Source of the DNA: Pseudomonadales bacterium
GTDB lineage: Bacteria; Pseudomonadota; Gammaproteobacteria; Pseudomonadales; Azotimanducaceae
Assembly: GCA_028280225.1 (NCBI GenBank)
Contig: JANQMF010000085.1
Coordinates: forward strand, 1-51,306
Direction of reading: 5' to 3'
Length of the DNA stretch: 51,306 nucleotides
Shown: one piece after another, positions 35,518 through 44,172 of the stretch
Numbering within the stretch: the stretch's first letter is position 1
How the letters are laid out: every line of letters begins with the position of its first letter
The notes under the pieces: model-generated
Database searches by the model: none
Told to the model about the DNA's origin: nothing
The model's input: only the letters and a program-made list of their open reading frames with translations
Position numbers and translations under genes: made by a program

Positions 35518-36243
35518 CTATTGATTCAGCGACCAATTTTCCCCAAATGGCCGTATCACCGATGAAAAAGACCATGCGGACCTTGGCTGGTGGGCCAGAC
35601 GGAAACACTCGGCTGCAATATCGTCCGGCTGACAGAAAAAGTCGTCGGGCTTGTCCGCAAAACGCTTACGTGTCCACTCCAGATCTATCACCGCATCGAT
35701 GGCAACAAAACTCACGTGCACCCCTTTTGGGCCCAAATCCCGGGCCATGGCTTCAGCCAGTATCCGCTGAGCCGCCTTGGTTGGGGCAAACCCGGCAAAG
35801 TGAGCCACACCGCGAAACGCCGAGGTATTTCCGGTGACCACAATGGCACCCTCACCCTGCTCAATCATCGCCGGCGCTGTTTCCTGAGCCAGATAAAGCA
35901 GGGCCATGGTATTCACTTGAAAATTCTGCGCTAAAACTTCGGGATCAATTTCCAGGAATGTACCAAAGGCACCACCCACCGCATTGTGTATCACCACTGT
36001 TGGGGCACCCAGATGAGTGCGGATATCCTGCACGGTCGCCCGCAGCCCATCAACATCGGTGACATCACAAACAAAGGCATGAGCGTTTGTTATCTCATCA
36101 CTCAGTTTCTGCAAGCGCTGCGGTGAACGTGCCAGCATCGCCACCTGGTAGTCTTCGGCAAATCTGCGTACCAGAGCGGTACCCGTGCCTGGCCCCACGC
36201 CGGTGATCAGACAAACTTTTTTAGGGGTTGATTCTTCTGCCAT
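35518..36243 (-). CDS. SDR-family NAD(P)-dependent oxidoreductase
   Basis: A 241-residue short-chain dehydrogenase: VCLITGVGPGTGTALVRRF cofactor loop (GxGxGxG variant), VCDVTDVDG, VIHNAVGG (NAVG in place of NAG), and catalytic Thr/Ser region VVTGNTSAFRG with a usual Tyr replaced; I see FAPTKAAQRI, so the Tyr-x3-Lys motif is atypical (Phe-x3-Lys). This may make it catalytically altered. The ATG at 36243 has AGGA six bases upstream. It is the last gene of the leftward ECH / DUF3445 / M81 / SDR set. Confidence 0.85.
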   Translation of the reverse strand: MAEESTPKKVCLITGVGPGTGTALVRRFAEDYQVAMLARSPQRLQKLSDEITNAHAFVCDVTDVDGLRATVQDIRTHLGAPTVVIHNAVGGAFGTFLEIDPEVLAQNFQVNTMALLYLAQETAPAMIEQGEGAIVVTGNTSAFRGVAHFAGFAPTKAAQRILAEAMARDLGPKGVHVSFVAIDAVIDLEWTRKRFADKPDDFFCQPDDIAAECFRLAHQPRSAWSFSSVIRPFGENWSLNQ

Positions 36244-36289
36244 AATAATTCCTGATACCATTTAATCTCAAAAATACCAACCGGTAGAA

Positions 36290-37762
36290 TTAGTTAAATT
36301 GTGCTTGTTCATCTACCGGCCATAAACGCCGGGTGGTGGTCTGGCGTGGAAATACCTCTAACCGGTGGGTATTCAAGCCCGGCGTATCCGCCGTAATAAT
36401 GGCCTTGGCAATGTGTTGAAAACCCGCGCGAAAGTGGTTGCTGCTCTTCAGGGCCACATAGTGATACTTCATCACATCTATACCCAGTGCCAGAAAAGGC
36501 TCCTGATCAAAAGTCTGGTTACGCCGGGATGCCACCACAATATCCATATCCTCCACCACCAGGCGAGCCATGGGGCCCAGATTGATCGGCGCCCCGCGAA
36601 ACATATGCTGCATAATCAAACGGCCGTCGTGGAGTGCTTTGACATAGGCCACAATATTCAGCGAATCACCGTGCAGGTCATCCGTTTTACCGCCCAGGCT
36701 GACCCGAAGGGTTGCCCCCACACCGGCCTGATGGGCCGCCCCGGCAACTTCCGCATCCACCAAAAATGAAAAACAAGCTGCCGCACCCAGTTTGGCCTCC
36801 AGCATGGCCCGCAGCAGATGGGTGCCGTCACCCGGTGCGCCGCCACCACAATTATCTGAAGTCTCATGAATCACCACGGGACCCTGTGGCTGCTCCGCTG
36901 CCAAGGCAACCGCCTGTTCCCCGCTCAGGCTCAGCGGAATAAATTCTTGCCGGCGCCGCCACAAGTTTGCGGCAAACTGCTTGGCGGCCTCTTGGGCAGC
37001 CACCGCCTGCTCCGGATAGTAGCTGGCAACCACACTGGCACCAACATGGGCAACGTCGGTGTACGGAAAACCATGGCACCAACTCAGGTTAATACAGCCG
37101 GCATTTTCCTCCGCGGCCAACAGGGCCTGCAACATGGTTTGTCCAATACCTTCGAAGGTAGTGGTGGTCGGCATCAACATGGGCAGCGAGGTTACCCGAC
37201 AAATACCCCGACGTTTTGTTTGCACCATGTTGAGGGCGGCAGCCACCGCTTCCGCGGCACGCTGGTGCAGGTCGATGTGTGGATACTGCTGACACACAAA
37301 TATCCCATTTAACTGATCTGCCATGGCCTGGGTAAGATTGGCGTGCAGATCAAAGCTGGCGGTAATGGGAACATCTCCCAGGGTGGCCCGCACCGCCGCC
37401 GCCAGATCACCCTCCAGGTCGGCTATCCCCTCAACCACCCCAGCGCCGTGGAGCAACAATACACAGCAGTCCACAGGCCCGGTTGCTGCCATTTCGGACA
37501 ATATTTCAGCCTTAAAGTCTTCGTAGGTCTGCCGCTGAATAACGCCACTGGGCTGTGCGCCGGCATATAATATGGGCACAATTTCAAGGGGGATCTCTTT
37601 TGACCATCGAATGCAGGCATCAATTGCACCACCCACATCAGACTCCTGCCCCGCGGTTGCCAGCATGTCTTTCCCCCGGTAGGTATAAAAGTCCTCCCGG
37701 GTGGTAATGCCCCCGCAGTAGGTATTTGTTTCGTGGCTGATGCCGGTGATGGCGATACGCAT
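36290..37762 (-). CDS. M81-family metallopeptidase (MlrC / microcystinase C-like)
   Basis: A 490-residue member of the M81/DUF1485 family: AITGISHETNTYC at the N-terminus, LLLHGAGVVEGIADLEGDL near residue 105, ITASFDLHANLTQAM with the metal-binding Asp and His near 135, and a C-terminal MlrC_C domain (VIHETSDNCGGGAPGDGTHLL). Sphingomonad MlrC opens the linear microcystin fragment, but most relatives have unknown amide substrates. Ten bases after the DUF3445 stop, so cotranscribed. Confidence 0.92.
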   Translation of the reverse strand: MRIAITGISHETNTYCGGITTREDFYTYRGKDMLATAGQESDVGGAIDACIRWSKEIPLEIVPILYAGAQPSGVIQRQTYEDFKAEILSEMAATGPVDCCVLLLHGAGVVEGIADLEGDLAAAVRATLGDVPITASFDLHANLTQAMADQLNGIFVCQQYPHIDLHQRAAEAVAAALNMVQTKRRGICRVTSLPMLMPTTTTFEGIGQTMLQALLAAEENAGCINLSWCHGFPYTDVAHVGASVVASYYPEQAVAAQEAAKQFAANLWRRRQEFIPLSLSGEQAVALAAEQPQGPVVIHETSDNCGGGAPGDGTHLLRAMLEAKLGAAACFSFLVDAEVAGAAHQAGVGATLRVSLGGKTDDLHGDSLNIVAYVKALHDGRLIMQHMFRGAPINLGPMARLVVEDMDIVVASRRNQTFDQEPFLALGIDVMKYHYVALKSSNHFRAGFQHIAKAIITADTPGLNTHRLEVFPRQTTTRRLWPVDEQAQFN

Positions 37763-37771
37763 GGCGGCTTA

Positions 37772-38554
37772 TTATCGTTCGTCTACCAGATACTCTAACA
37801 GCTTTATATACTTATCCCAGCCGCCAAAGTGGGCAATTTCATGTGCATCAAAAGCCCGCAGGTTTTTGCTCAGCGTCAACCGGGCCTCCGCAAAGCCCAC
37901 AATGTCCCGCAACGGTTCACACTGCACATGCAGGGCAAACAACAAATATCGTGACGAAATTTTGTAAAGGGTTTGCCCTTCCGAACGGACAAACCAGTTG
38001 TGCGGATCTTCTGGCAGGTTGACTTCCGTTTCGGGATGAAAACGCTCCGCATCCCCGTGAAGAAAGTAGTTGCGGCGAAAAAAGCCACGATGCACCGGCA
38101 TACCTGCTATAAAGTGCGCAATTCGATCACCAATTTTGTCGTTCATCCCTTGCACCGGAGCATGGATATCACGCAGGGGTTGGCCTATTTTTTCGCCAAG
38201 ACACCAATAGCTGGGCGCACACAGACAACCGGCAATTAATCTTTGTTCATCCTGTACATCCAGCAGACAAAGGTCTTCAACCACACACAAGCCGGCGTTG
38301 GCAATGCCATGTTGGTAGTGCTCTTCTACACCAAACCCGGCCAACGCCTGTAACAGCAACGCCTGGGCTTGTTCACTGCCTTCCATGACCGCCACGGTAT
38401 CTTCGTAACGACTGCGCATCAGAGCCTGTTTTTGATGGAGCAGGGTTGGTGTGATGGGTTGCAGGCTGAGTTTACCCATTGGTGTTATGCCCAGTCTGTG
38501 TTTAGCCGGCAACCCAGCTCTGGGCCTTTCCCAGGGCGGGCGTTGCCAGAACAT
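37772..38554 (-). CDS. DUF3445-like protein, candidate haem-dependent oxidative N-demethylase family
   Basis: A 260-residue protein with features I associate with DUF3445: VEDLCLLDVQDEQRLIAGCL and WCLGEKIGQPLRDIHAPVQG in the middle, and the C-terminal NWFVRSEGQTLYKISSRYL followed by ALHVQCEPLRD. The family has been linked to haem-dependent oxidative N-demethylation. I assign this from memory of the motif, not a search. Start either ATG at 38554 or TTG at 38584. It sits between an enoyl-CoA hydratase and the M81 peptidase, so an amine- or amide-containing substrate is possible (inference). Confidence 0.65.
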   Translation of the reverse strand: MFWQRPPWERPRAGLPAKHRLGITPMGKLSLQPITPTLLHQKQALMRSRYEDTVAVMEGSEQAQALLLQALAGFGVEEHYQHGIANAGLCVVEDLCLLDVQDEQRLIAGCLCAPSYWCLGEKIGQPLRDIHAPVQGMNDKIGDRIAHFIAGMPVHRGFFRRNYFLHGDAERFHPETEVNLPEDPHNWFVRSEGQTLYKISSRYLLFALHVQCEPLRDIVGFAEARLTLSKNLRAFDAHEIAHFGGWDKYIKLLEYLVDER

Positions 38555-38644
38555 CCGATTCACCAAGGCTGTACGCTCACGCAAAATACTCCCGCAGATA
38601 TAACCCGTAGTTGGATGGGGTTAACCACTTGTGAGGAACGTTGG

Positions 38645-39532
38645 CTACTCGCCTTGGCGCCTGCGGTAGTTTTCAAATGCCTTGTCCACCATGGGGCGGC
38701 GCTGACCGTCTTTTACCTGCAAGGCATAGTCCGGATCCTTCTCACCCTCGCTGGACAGCAGGTGCATGTGGTGGGCGGCGGTGATGTGCCCGGCAAATCC
38801 TTGTGTATCCTGCACCTGATTCACCGCCAATTTCATCATGCGTAACTGAAAGGGATCATTCTGTGCAATACGCCGGGCATAAGCCAGGGTCTCTGCCTGT
38901 AAGGTATCTGCCGGAAAAACCCGATTGACCAGACCCAGCTCCATGGCTTCGCGCGCATCGACAAAACGCGACTCAAACAGCAACTCCTTGGCCTTGCGCG
39001 GGTGAATATCCCAGGGCACGGAAAAATACTGGAAATTGGACGCCAAAAACATAGCGTTGTCCGCCGCATAGATGATGTCCATGGCACTGGCCACCATCCA
39101 GCCGGCAAAAATAGCATAACCCTGTACCCCGGCAATTGTCGGCTTCGGCAGATTTCGCCAGGCCAGAGTCTTGTCGACAAATTCTGTCCGGGAATGGGCA
39201 TAGCGGCCGCGCAACCCGGCTTGCAAAGGCCTCGCCTCACGGTCCGCCAGCTCATCCGGAGACCCCAGATCATGCCCGGCGGAAAAGTGTTCACCCGCGC
39301 CAAAAACCACAACCACCCGCACCTCCGGGTCAACCTGGGCTGCACCAAAGAGCAGGTCTATCTCTTCGAGGAGCCCGCGGCTCTGGGCGTTTCGATAACC
39401 CGGACGATTAAGGGTGATCTGGCCCACCCCATGACTGACTTCATATTCCACGTACTGCAGTTCAGGCAGGTTTCTCCCCTGCACTTCAGTTTGCCTTTCG
39501 CCCGACCTTTCGCCCGACCTTTCGCCCGACAT
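38645..39532 (-). CDS. Enoyl-CoA hydratase/isomerase family protein
   Basis: A 295-residue crotonase-fold protein. QITLNRPGYRNAQSRGL and VVFGAGEHFSAGHDLGSP form the first oxyanion-hole segment; AGVQGYAIFAGWMVASAMDI is the second. AGGAGGG lies five bases before the ATG, which fixes the start and includes a tandem SGERSGERSGER leader. The leader has no known role. It leads the leftward DUF3445/M81/SDR set and diverges from the alpha/beta hydrolase by 76 bases. Exact reaction (hydration, isomerisation or hydrolysis) not decidable. Confidence 0.9.
   Translation of the reverse strand: MSGERSGERSGERQTEVQGRNLPELQYVEYEVSHGVGQITLNRPGYRNAQSRGLLEEIDLLFGAAQVDPEVRVVVVFGAGEHFSAGHDLGSPDELADREARPLQAGLRGRYAHSRTEFVDKTLAWRNLPKPTIAGVQGYAIFAGWMVASAMDIIYAADNAMFLASNFQYFSVPWDIHPRKAKELLFESRFVDAREAMELGLVNRVFPADTLQAETLAYARRIAQNDPFQLRMMKLAVNQVQDTQGFAGHITAAHHMHLLSSEGEKDPDYALQVKDGQRRPMVDKAFENYRRRQGE
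39494..39529. repeat. Three tandem 12-bp repeats
   Basis: CCTTTCGCCCGA three times without a gap, coding Ser-Gly-Glu-Arg x3 at the start of the enoyl-CoA hydratase. The period is a multiple of three, so copy changes keep the frame. Confidence 0.85.
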
Positions 39533-39608
39533 AGCGACCCTCCTTTTGTTCTCCCCGCTAACCTGATAGCGTTGCAGGTCCGTTCAAGTTACACGAATAT
39601 CCACCACT

Positions 39609-40394
39609 ATGCCCACACTCAGCAGACCATCCGCCACCATCTACTACGAAAGCCACGGCGCGGAATCGGGTAAGCAGACTGTGGTTTTTGCCCACGGTGC
39701 CGGGGGGAATGCCGGCATCTGGTTCAATCAAATTGCCCATTTTGTCCCCCAGTATCACTGCATAGCATTTGATCACCGTTACTTTGCACGGTCTGCCGCA
39801 ACCGGGGACATTAACGTCCATGATTTTCGTGATGACCTGCTGGCCATTCTGGACGAACTGGATGTGGAAACGGCGCATCTGGTTGGCCAGTCCATGGGCG
39901 GCTTTACAGTACTGCGCTGTGCGCTGGATGCCCCGGACCGGGTCAGCACGCTGAGCTTAAGTTGCACAACAGGTGGTATTATCAACCCCAACCCGTCACC
40001 AGCCATGCAATCCCTGACTCAGTCATCCGGGCGCAATACCAACGGTGTCATTGCCACCATGTCCAAGGCAACGGCACAAAAACCTGAACTGTTACAACTT
40101 TATGAAGCCATCAACGCTTTTAATGTCGAATTCTCCTGGGATAAATTACGCACCCTGTTGAGCAGGGAAGACATTGTGCAACCGGCGGACCTGGCCGCAG
40201 TACAGTGCCCGGTGCTGTTCATCAGCGGCGAAGAAGATCCACTGTTTGCTCCGGAATTGCTGGCCTCCTATGTACCCCATTTCCCCAATGCACGAATAGA
40301 AATAGTTAGCGGCGCCGGGCACTCACCTTATTTCGAACAACCGTCTGTGTTTAACCACTTGTTGACGCAACACTTGAATTCGCACAAAAACTGA
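39609..40394 (+). CDS. Alpha/beta hydrolase
   Basis: A 261-residue hydrolase. The oxyanion-hole motif is FAHGAGGNAGIW, the nucleophile elbow VGQSMGGFT with Ser, the acid SGEEDPLFAP with Asp, and the catalytic His in SGAGHSPYFEQP. It could be an esterase, C-C hydrolase or lactonase; substrate unknown. The ribosome site is weak. An SDR follows by 18 bases and is probably cotranscribed. Confidence 0.92.
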   Translation: MPTLSRPSATIYYESHGAESGKQTVVFAHGAGGNAGIWFNQIAHFVPQYHCIAFDHRYFARSAATGDINVHDFRDDLLAILDELDVETAHLVGQSMGGFTVLRCALDAPDRVSTLSLSCTTGGIINPNPSPAMQSLTQSSGRNTNGVIATMSKATAQKPELLQLYEAINAFNVEFSWDKLRTLLSREDIVQPADLAAVQCPVLFISGEEDPLFAPELLASYVPHFPNARIEIVSGAGHSPYFEQPSVFNHLLTQHLNSHKN

Positions 40395-40412
40395 AATCTA
40401 CTGGAGGAGTCT

Positions 40413-41102
40413 ATGTCTAATGTTTTAATTACCGGAGCCAATAGAGGGATTGGTTTGGAACTGGCCAAACAATACGCTGCACGGGGTGACCACGTTTTTG
40501 CAACCTGCAGAAACCCCGGCGCCGCAGACGCCTTAAATGAGCTTGCCGGAGAAAATTTAACCGTCCTTGAGCTGGTTCCCACCAACGCTGCTTCTGTTGC
40601 CGCTGTGGTGGACAGCATGGCGGGGACTGGTGTGGACACGTTAATCAATAATGCGGGCACGCCGGGGCCGGCGCCGGATCAGCAATCTGCCCTGAGCATG
40701 GACTATGACGGCTGGCTGGAAACCTTTAACGTCAATACCCTGGCCCCGCTGCGGGTTTTACAAGGCCTGCACCCGCTGCTGAAGCAGAGCGACAATGCCA
40801 AGGCTATTACCATAACCAGTCAAATGGGGGCGCTGGATCTGAATTGGCCAACCATGTACGCCTATTGCTCGTCAAAGGCCGCCGTCAACAAGGTGATGCG
40901 CATGATCTCCGTGGAGTTGGCCAACGACAACATTGCCGTTGGGCTTATCCACCCGGGTTGGGTACAAACCGACATGGGTGGGGAACAGGCAGACATCTCA
41001 CCGGCGGAAAGCGCCAGCGGTATTATCAGCGTAGTCGACAACATTAATCTGGATAATACCGGCTGCTTTATGAAATGGAATGGAGAGCCCCACAACTGGT
41101 AG
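40413..41102 (+). CDS. SDR-family oxidoreductase, C-factor (CsgA)-like
   Basis: A 229-residue SDR with VLITGANRGIGLELAKQY, INNAGTPGP, ITITSQMGAL for the catalytic Ser, and YCSSKAAV with Tyr and Lys, then HPGWVQTDMGG. The short length and final region match the C-factor-like SDR group. A strong GGAGGAG lies seven bases before the ATG. It follows the alpha/beta hydrolase and is convergent with ribA. Confidence 0.92.
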   Translation: MSNVLITGANRGIGLELAKQYAARGDHVFATCRNPGAADALNELAGENLTVLELVPTNAASVAAVVDSMAGTGVDTLINNAGTPGPAPDQQSALSMDYDGWLETFNVNTLAPLRVLQGLHPLLKQSDNAKAITITSQMGALDLNWPTMYAYCSSKAAVNKVMRMISVELANDNIAVGLIHPGWVQTDMGGEQADISPAESASGIISVVDNINLDNTGCFMKWNGEPHNW

Positions 41103-41168
41103 GCAAGCCAAGTCTATTCCGGATTAGATGGCTGGGTGATACAGCCTGCGGCGGCAGGTAGTCCTAAT

Positions 41169-41191
41169 GACCCTTGTAGCATACAAGGGTC
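41169..41191. terminator. Hairpin between SDR and ribA
   Basis: GACCCTTGTA, loop GCA, TACAAGGGTC: a perfect 10-bp stem between two convergent genes. No clear T-run follows on either side, so it may be a factor-assisted terminator. Confidence 0.5.
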
Positions 41192-41205
41192 AAGAAGGAT
41201 CAAGG

Positions 41206-42018
41206 TCACCGGCTGATGTCTTTGTCCTCCAGTTTGTGTCCCCACTCTTGTTTTGCATGGAGATAACGGCGATTCCAGTCGCTCACCCCTTTTACATGCT
41301 TTTCCTGCACAATACCGGACAGACCAAATTCCGTAAGGTCTTGTACTTTCTTGGGGTTGTTGGTTAACAACCGGAAAGGTTCCGTGCCAACAAAATGTTT
41401 AAGCAAAATTGCAGCATCGGTAAAGTCTCTGGAATCATCGGGCAGACCCAGGGAGCGGTTGGCCTGATACGTATTTTCACCGGCATCCTGCAACAGATAG
41501 GTGGCTGCCTTGGCCCACAAGCCGATACCCCGGCCTTCATGCCCGGCCATATAAACCAGATAACCCCCGGATGGATCAGCGCTGATACGCTGGATGGCGG
41601 CTTCCAGTTGCGGGCCGCAATCACAGCGTAGAGAGCCGAATACGTCACCGGTCAGGCAGTTGCTGTGCACCCGCACCAGGGGATTTTCCGTGGGTTCGCC
41701 AACGACCAGGACGCTGTTCACCGCCAGCGGGGAGACCAGATGGGAAAACAGGTGCTGCCCTCCTCTGGCCCGCAGGTCCGAGGCTAGGTTCTCCACCACC
41801 TTAAGCTCTGTGCTGCGTACCGCCGCGTACCAGCTTACCGTGGTGTTGATGGACGGCAGGGAAATAGGCAGGGGGATGGGCCCCAGCAGATTGATGGCCA
41901 ACTCACCGGGTGCTTCGGGACTATGCACATCCATGAGCTGCCCTTCTTCATCGATACGGACCAATTTGCCCTGGCTGATGAGTTGACGGCGTACGTTGGG
42001 ATTAAGATACGTAAACAT
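41206..42018 (-). CDS. ribA: GTP cyclohydrolase II
   Basis: A 270-residue RibA-type enzyme that opens GTP to a diaminopyrimidine, the first step of riboflavin synthesis. Zn-binding Cys lie in SNCLTGDVFGSLRCDCGPQL. MAGHEGRGIGL and FGLSGIVQEK are characteristic, as is the LTNNPKKV loop. It has about 70 residues more at the N-terminus than E. coli RibA, where a beta-rich region (VSWYAAVRSTELKVVENLAS) replaces nothing obvious. It is not fused to RibB. It stands alone and is divergent from an enoyl-CoA hydratase. Confidence 0.93.
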   Translation of the reverse strand: MFTYLNPNVRRQLISQGKLVRIDEEGQLMDVHSPEAPGELAINLLGPIPLPISLPSINTTVSWYAAVRSTELKVVENLASDLRARGGQHLFSHLVSPLAVNSVLVVGEPTENPLVRVHSNCLTGDVFGSLRCDCGPQLEAAIQRISADPSGGYLVYMAGHEGRGIGLWAKAATYLLQDAGENTYQANRSLGLPDDSRDFTDAAILLKHFVGTEPFRLLTNNPKKVQDLTEFGLSGIVQEKHVKGVSDWNRRYLHAKQEWGHKLEDKDISR

Positions 42019-42086
42019 AACGCTAATCTTGCCTGATTTGCGCAGCCCGGCATATAGTGAAACTGAAACAAAAAACGGGGCTTACC

Positions 42087-43010
42087 ATGTCTGAATTTAA
42101 GGCTGAATTTGAAAATATTCTGTACGAGGTAGCGGATGGCCGGGCCCGCATCACCTTAAACAGGCCTGAAAAACTTAATGCCTTGTCCCTGGTGTTGCAA
42201 GCGGAACTCAGCGAAGCACTATGGGAGGCGGATAATGACCGGCGGGTACATTGTGTAATTATCAAAGGTGCCGGCAAAGCATTTTCTGCGGGTTATGATC
42301 TGAGCGGTACGGACAGCCGGGTCCCGGTATCCCGCATAGAATCTGTTGACGGATCTTACCGCGGCGCCCGCAGCATCGACGATGACGCCTGGCAGTTGGA
42401 ACGCGGCCAGCGCTACCGCATGGCCATCTTCGACATGCACAAGCCGGTGATCGCCCAGGTACACGGCTACTGCCTGGCCGGGGGCACCGACATCGCCATG
42501 TTGTGCGATATGATCATTGCCGCGGAAGACGCAACCTTTGGCTTCCCGCCCGCACGAGATTTAGGTGCCCTACCGAACAATATGTGGTTGTACAATTTAG
42601 GACCGCAGTGGGCTAAACGTCTGACTCTGACCGGAGACACCGTCACCGGTATTGAAGCCCAGCAAATTGGCCTGGTGCTCAAGGCGGTGCCCGCTGATCT
42701 ATTAACCCAGGAGGTTGAGGGTCTGGCCAGCCGCATGGCTCATATCGACCCGGATCTGTTGAGCGCCAACAAACGAATTATCAATACCGGACTGGAGCTG
42801 ATGGGTGCACGCACCTTGCAGCGCATGGCTGCTGAAAACGACGTGCGGGGACACAATACCCGTGCGGCGGCAGACTTCCGTAAATCGGTTAAAGAAAGGG
42901 GTCTAAAGGCCACCCTGCGCGCCCGGGATGCTAAGTTTGGCGACGGCAGAGCACGTGTACAGGGCCCGGAGATTCGGGACGAACATGGGCATTTGATCGA
43001 CGATGTTTAA
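42087..43010 (+). CDS. Enoyl-CoA hydratase/isomerase family protein
   Basis: A 307-residue crotonase-fold protein. ARITLNRPEKLNALSLVLQ, then IIKGAGKAFSAGYDLSGTD and VHGYCLAGGTDIAMLCDMI are the two oxyanion-hole segments, and FGFPPARDLG the following loop. An ATG at 42057 is in frame, but the 42087 ATG (MSEFKAEF) has GGGGC upstream and starts the conserved part. It ends four bases into the convergent luciferase-like gene. Confidence 0.9.
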   Translation: MSEFKAEFENILYEVADGRARITLNRPEKLNALSLVLQAELSEALWEADNDRRVHCVIIKGAGKAFSAGYDLSGTDSRVPVSRIESVDGSYRGARSIDDDAWQLERGQRYRMAIFDMHKPVIAQVHGYCLAGGTDIAMLCDMIIAAEDATFGFPPARDLGALPNNMWLYNLGPQWAKRLTLTGDTVTGIEAQQIGLVLKAVPADLLTQEVEGLASRMAHIDPDLLSANKRIINTGLELMGARTLQRMAAENDVRGHNTRAAADFRKSVKERGLKATLRARDAKFGDGRARVQGPEIRDEHGHLIDDV

Positions 43011-44071
43011 ACGTTGGGCAAGATATCTTTACCCACGCGCTCCAACACATCAAAGCGGGTATCAAAATTGGGCAGGATCATGATCTGATCCAGCCCCGCG
43101 GCCGCCAAGCCCTGGATGCGTTCGATAAGCTGATCCCGAGTGCCGATCATGCTGGAGGCGGTAAGCACCTCCGGGGTTAGAAAACGCGCCTCTTCCGCCA
43201 TGACCCAGCAGTTGTGGCCTGCATGAATTCTCTGGTGCCGCCGTTCCGCCGGATACTCTTCCAGCAGGCGGGTATAATCTTCCCAGATGCCCGCCAGCGC
43301 ATTGGGGGGTTGATGGCCAAAATTGCGGTACTGATCGTATTGGTAGTGCACCGCCGCCATGGCCATGGCGCCACATTCAGCCTTAACCCGGTCTGAGTCT
43401 ACCGCTTCACCATCGTCCAACACCACCATGGTAGTCAGCGCGGTGGTGTAGTAGTCCTCCAATTCACGGCCAACGGCGCGGGCACCTTCCTGGATCATAT
43501 GCCAGACACTTTGCATGGCAGCGGGGTTGCTCGCCAGGGCCAGCACCGCGCCGTCACCATACTTGCCCGCCAGCGCCAGGCTTTTGGGGCCAAAACCGGA
43601 AACGTACAGTGGAATGGGGTCGGAAAAATTTACAAACCCCTTGTCCGGCATGATATGCCGAATGGGCAAAGTACCCTGGCCGGACGGCATATCCGCTTCC
43701 TCGCCCCGCAACAGCGGGACCAGAAGTTGCAGATATTCTTCAAATTCTTTGATCCGCTGGGGCGGCAGGCCCATAACCCTACGGGCAGTATTCCCCGCCC
43801 CTACCCCAAAAAAAGTCCGGCCCGGGGCCAGGGCGTTAATGGTAGCAATACCTGCCGCGTTGACCGGTGCCGGCCGGGTGCCGGAAACCGCCACACCGGT
43901 GCCAATTTTGATATGGCTGGTCTGATGTGCCGCCAGCGCTAACGTGGCATAACAGTCGGACCACAACATCTGCGAATCAGCCAGCCACGCGTGGGTATAG
44001 CCTAACTCTTCCGCCCGCACCACATAGCCGATATCACCGACATGTGATGCCACACAGACACCAATATCCAT
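43007..44071 (-). CDS. Luciferase-like (LLM-class) flavin oxidoreductase
   Basis: A 354-residue TIM-barrel protein of the bacterial luciferase superfamily: DIGVCVASHVGDIGYVVRA at the N-terminus, YTHAWLADSQMLWSDCYATLA, IGTGVAVSGTRPAPVNAA and FGVGAGNTARRVMGLP. It may use FMN or F420; the sequence does not decide. The ATG at 44071 has AGGGAGG just upstream; a TTG at 44074 is also possible. A REP-like palindrome ends only one base before that ribosome site. Its role in the acyl-CoA neighbourhood is unknown. Confidence 0.9.
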   Translation of the reverse strand: MDIGVCVASHVGDIGYVVRAEELGYTHAWLADSQMLWSDCYATLALAAHQTSHIKIGTGVAVSGTRPAPVNAAGIATINALAPGRTFFGVGAGNTARRVMGLPPQRIKEFEEYLQLLVPLLRGEEADMPSGQGTLPIRHIMPDKGFVNFSDPIPLYVSGFGPKSLALAGKYGDGAVLALASNPAAMQSVWHMIQEGARAVGRELEDYYTTALTTMVVLDDGEAVDSDRVKAECGAMAMAAVHYQYDQYRNFGHQPPNALAGIWEDYTRLLEEYPAERRHQRIHAGHNCWVMAEEARFLTPEVLTASSMIGTRDQLIERIQGLAAAGLDQIMILPNFDTRFDVLERVGKDILPNV

Positions 44072-44082
44072 CAACCCTCCCT

Positions 44083-44123
44083 AATTCGCTAACGTTGGGG
44101 TCAGACCCGAACGTTAGCGAATT
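44083..44123. repeat. REP-like palindrome 4
   Basis: A 41-base palindrome with extended arms (AATTCGCTAACGTT ... AACGTTAGCGAATT) around GGGGTCAGACCCG; a single core mismatch. It directly abuts the ribosome site of the luciferase-like gene and is inverted relative to the next copy. Confidence 0.82.
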
Positions 44124-44129
44124 CGTAAC

Positions 44130-44162
44130 TGCTTACGCTGGGGTCTGACCCCAACGTTAGCG
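44130..44162. repeat. REP-like palindrome 5
   Basis: Same family, TCTGA centre (GCTTACGCTGGGGTC / GACCCCAACGTTAGC), six bases from palindrome 4, making an inverted pair between the MaoC stop and the luciferase-like gene. Confidence 0.82.
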
Positions 44163-44172
44163 GTTTTGTAGG

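Noticed and set aside
36290-37762. A microcystin-degradation locus (mlrA-D)
   Set aside because: Only the MlrC-type family is present; no MlrA, MlrB or MlrD seen.
39002-39673. 223-codon forward frame over the enoyl-CoA hydratase
   Set aside because: The reverse protein is a clear crotonase; the forward reading has no recognisable part.
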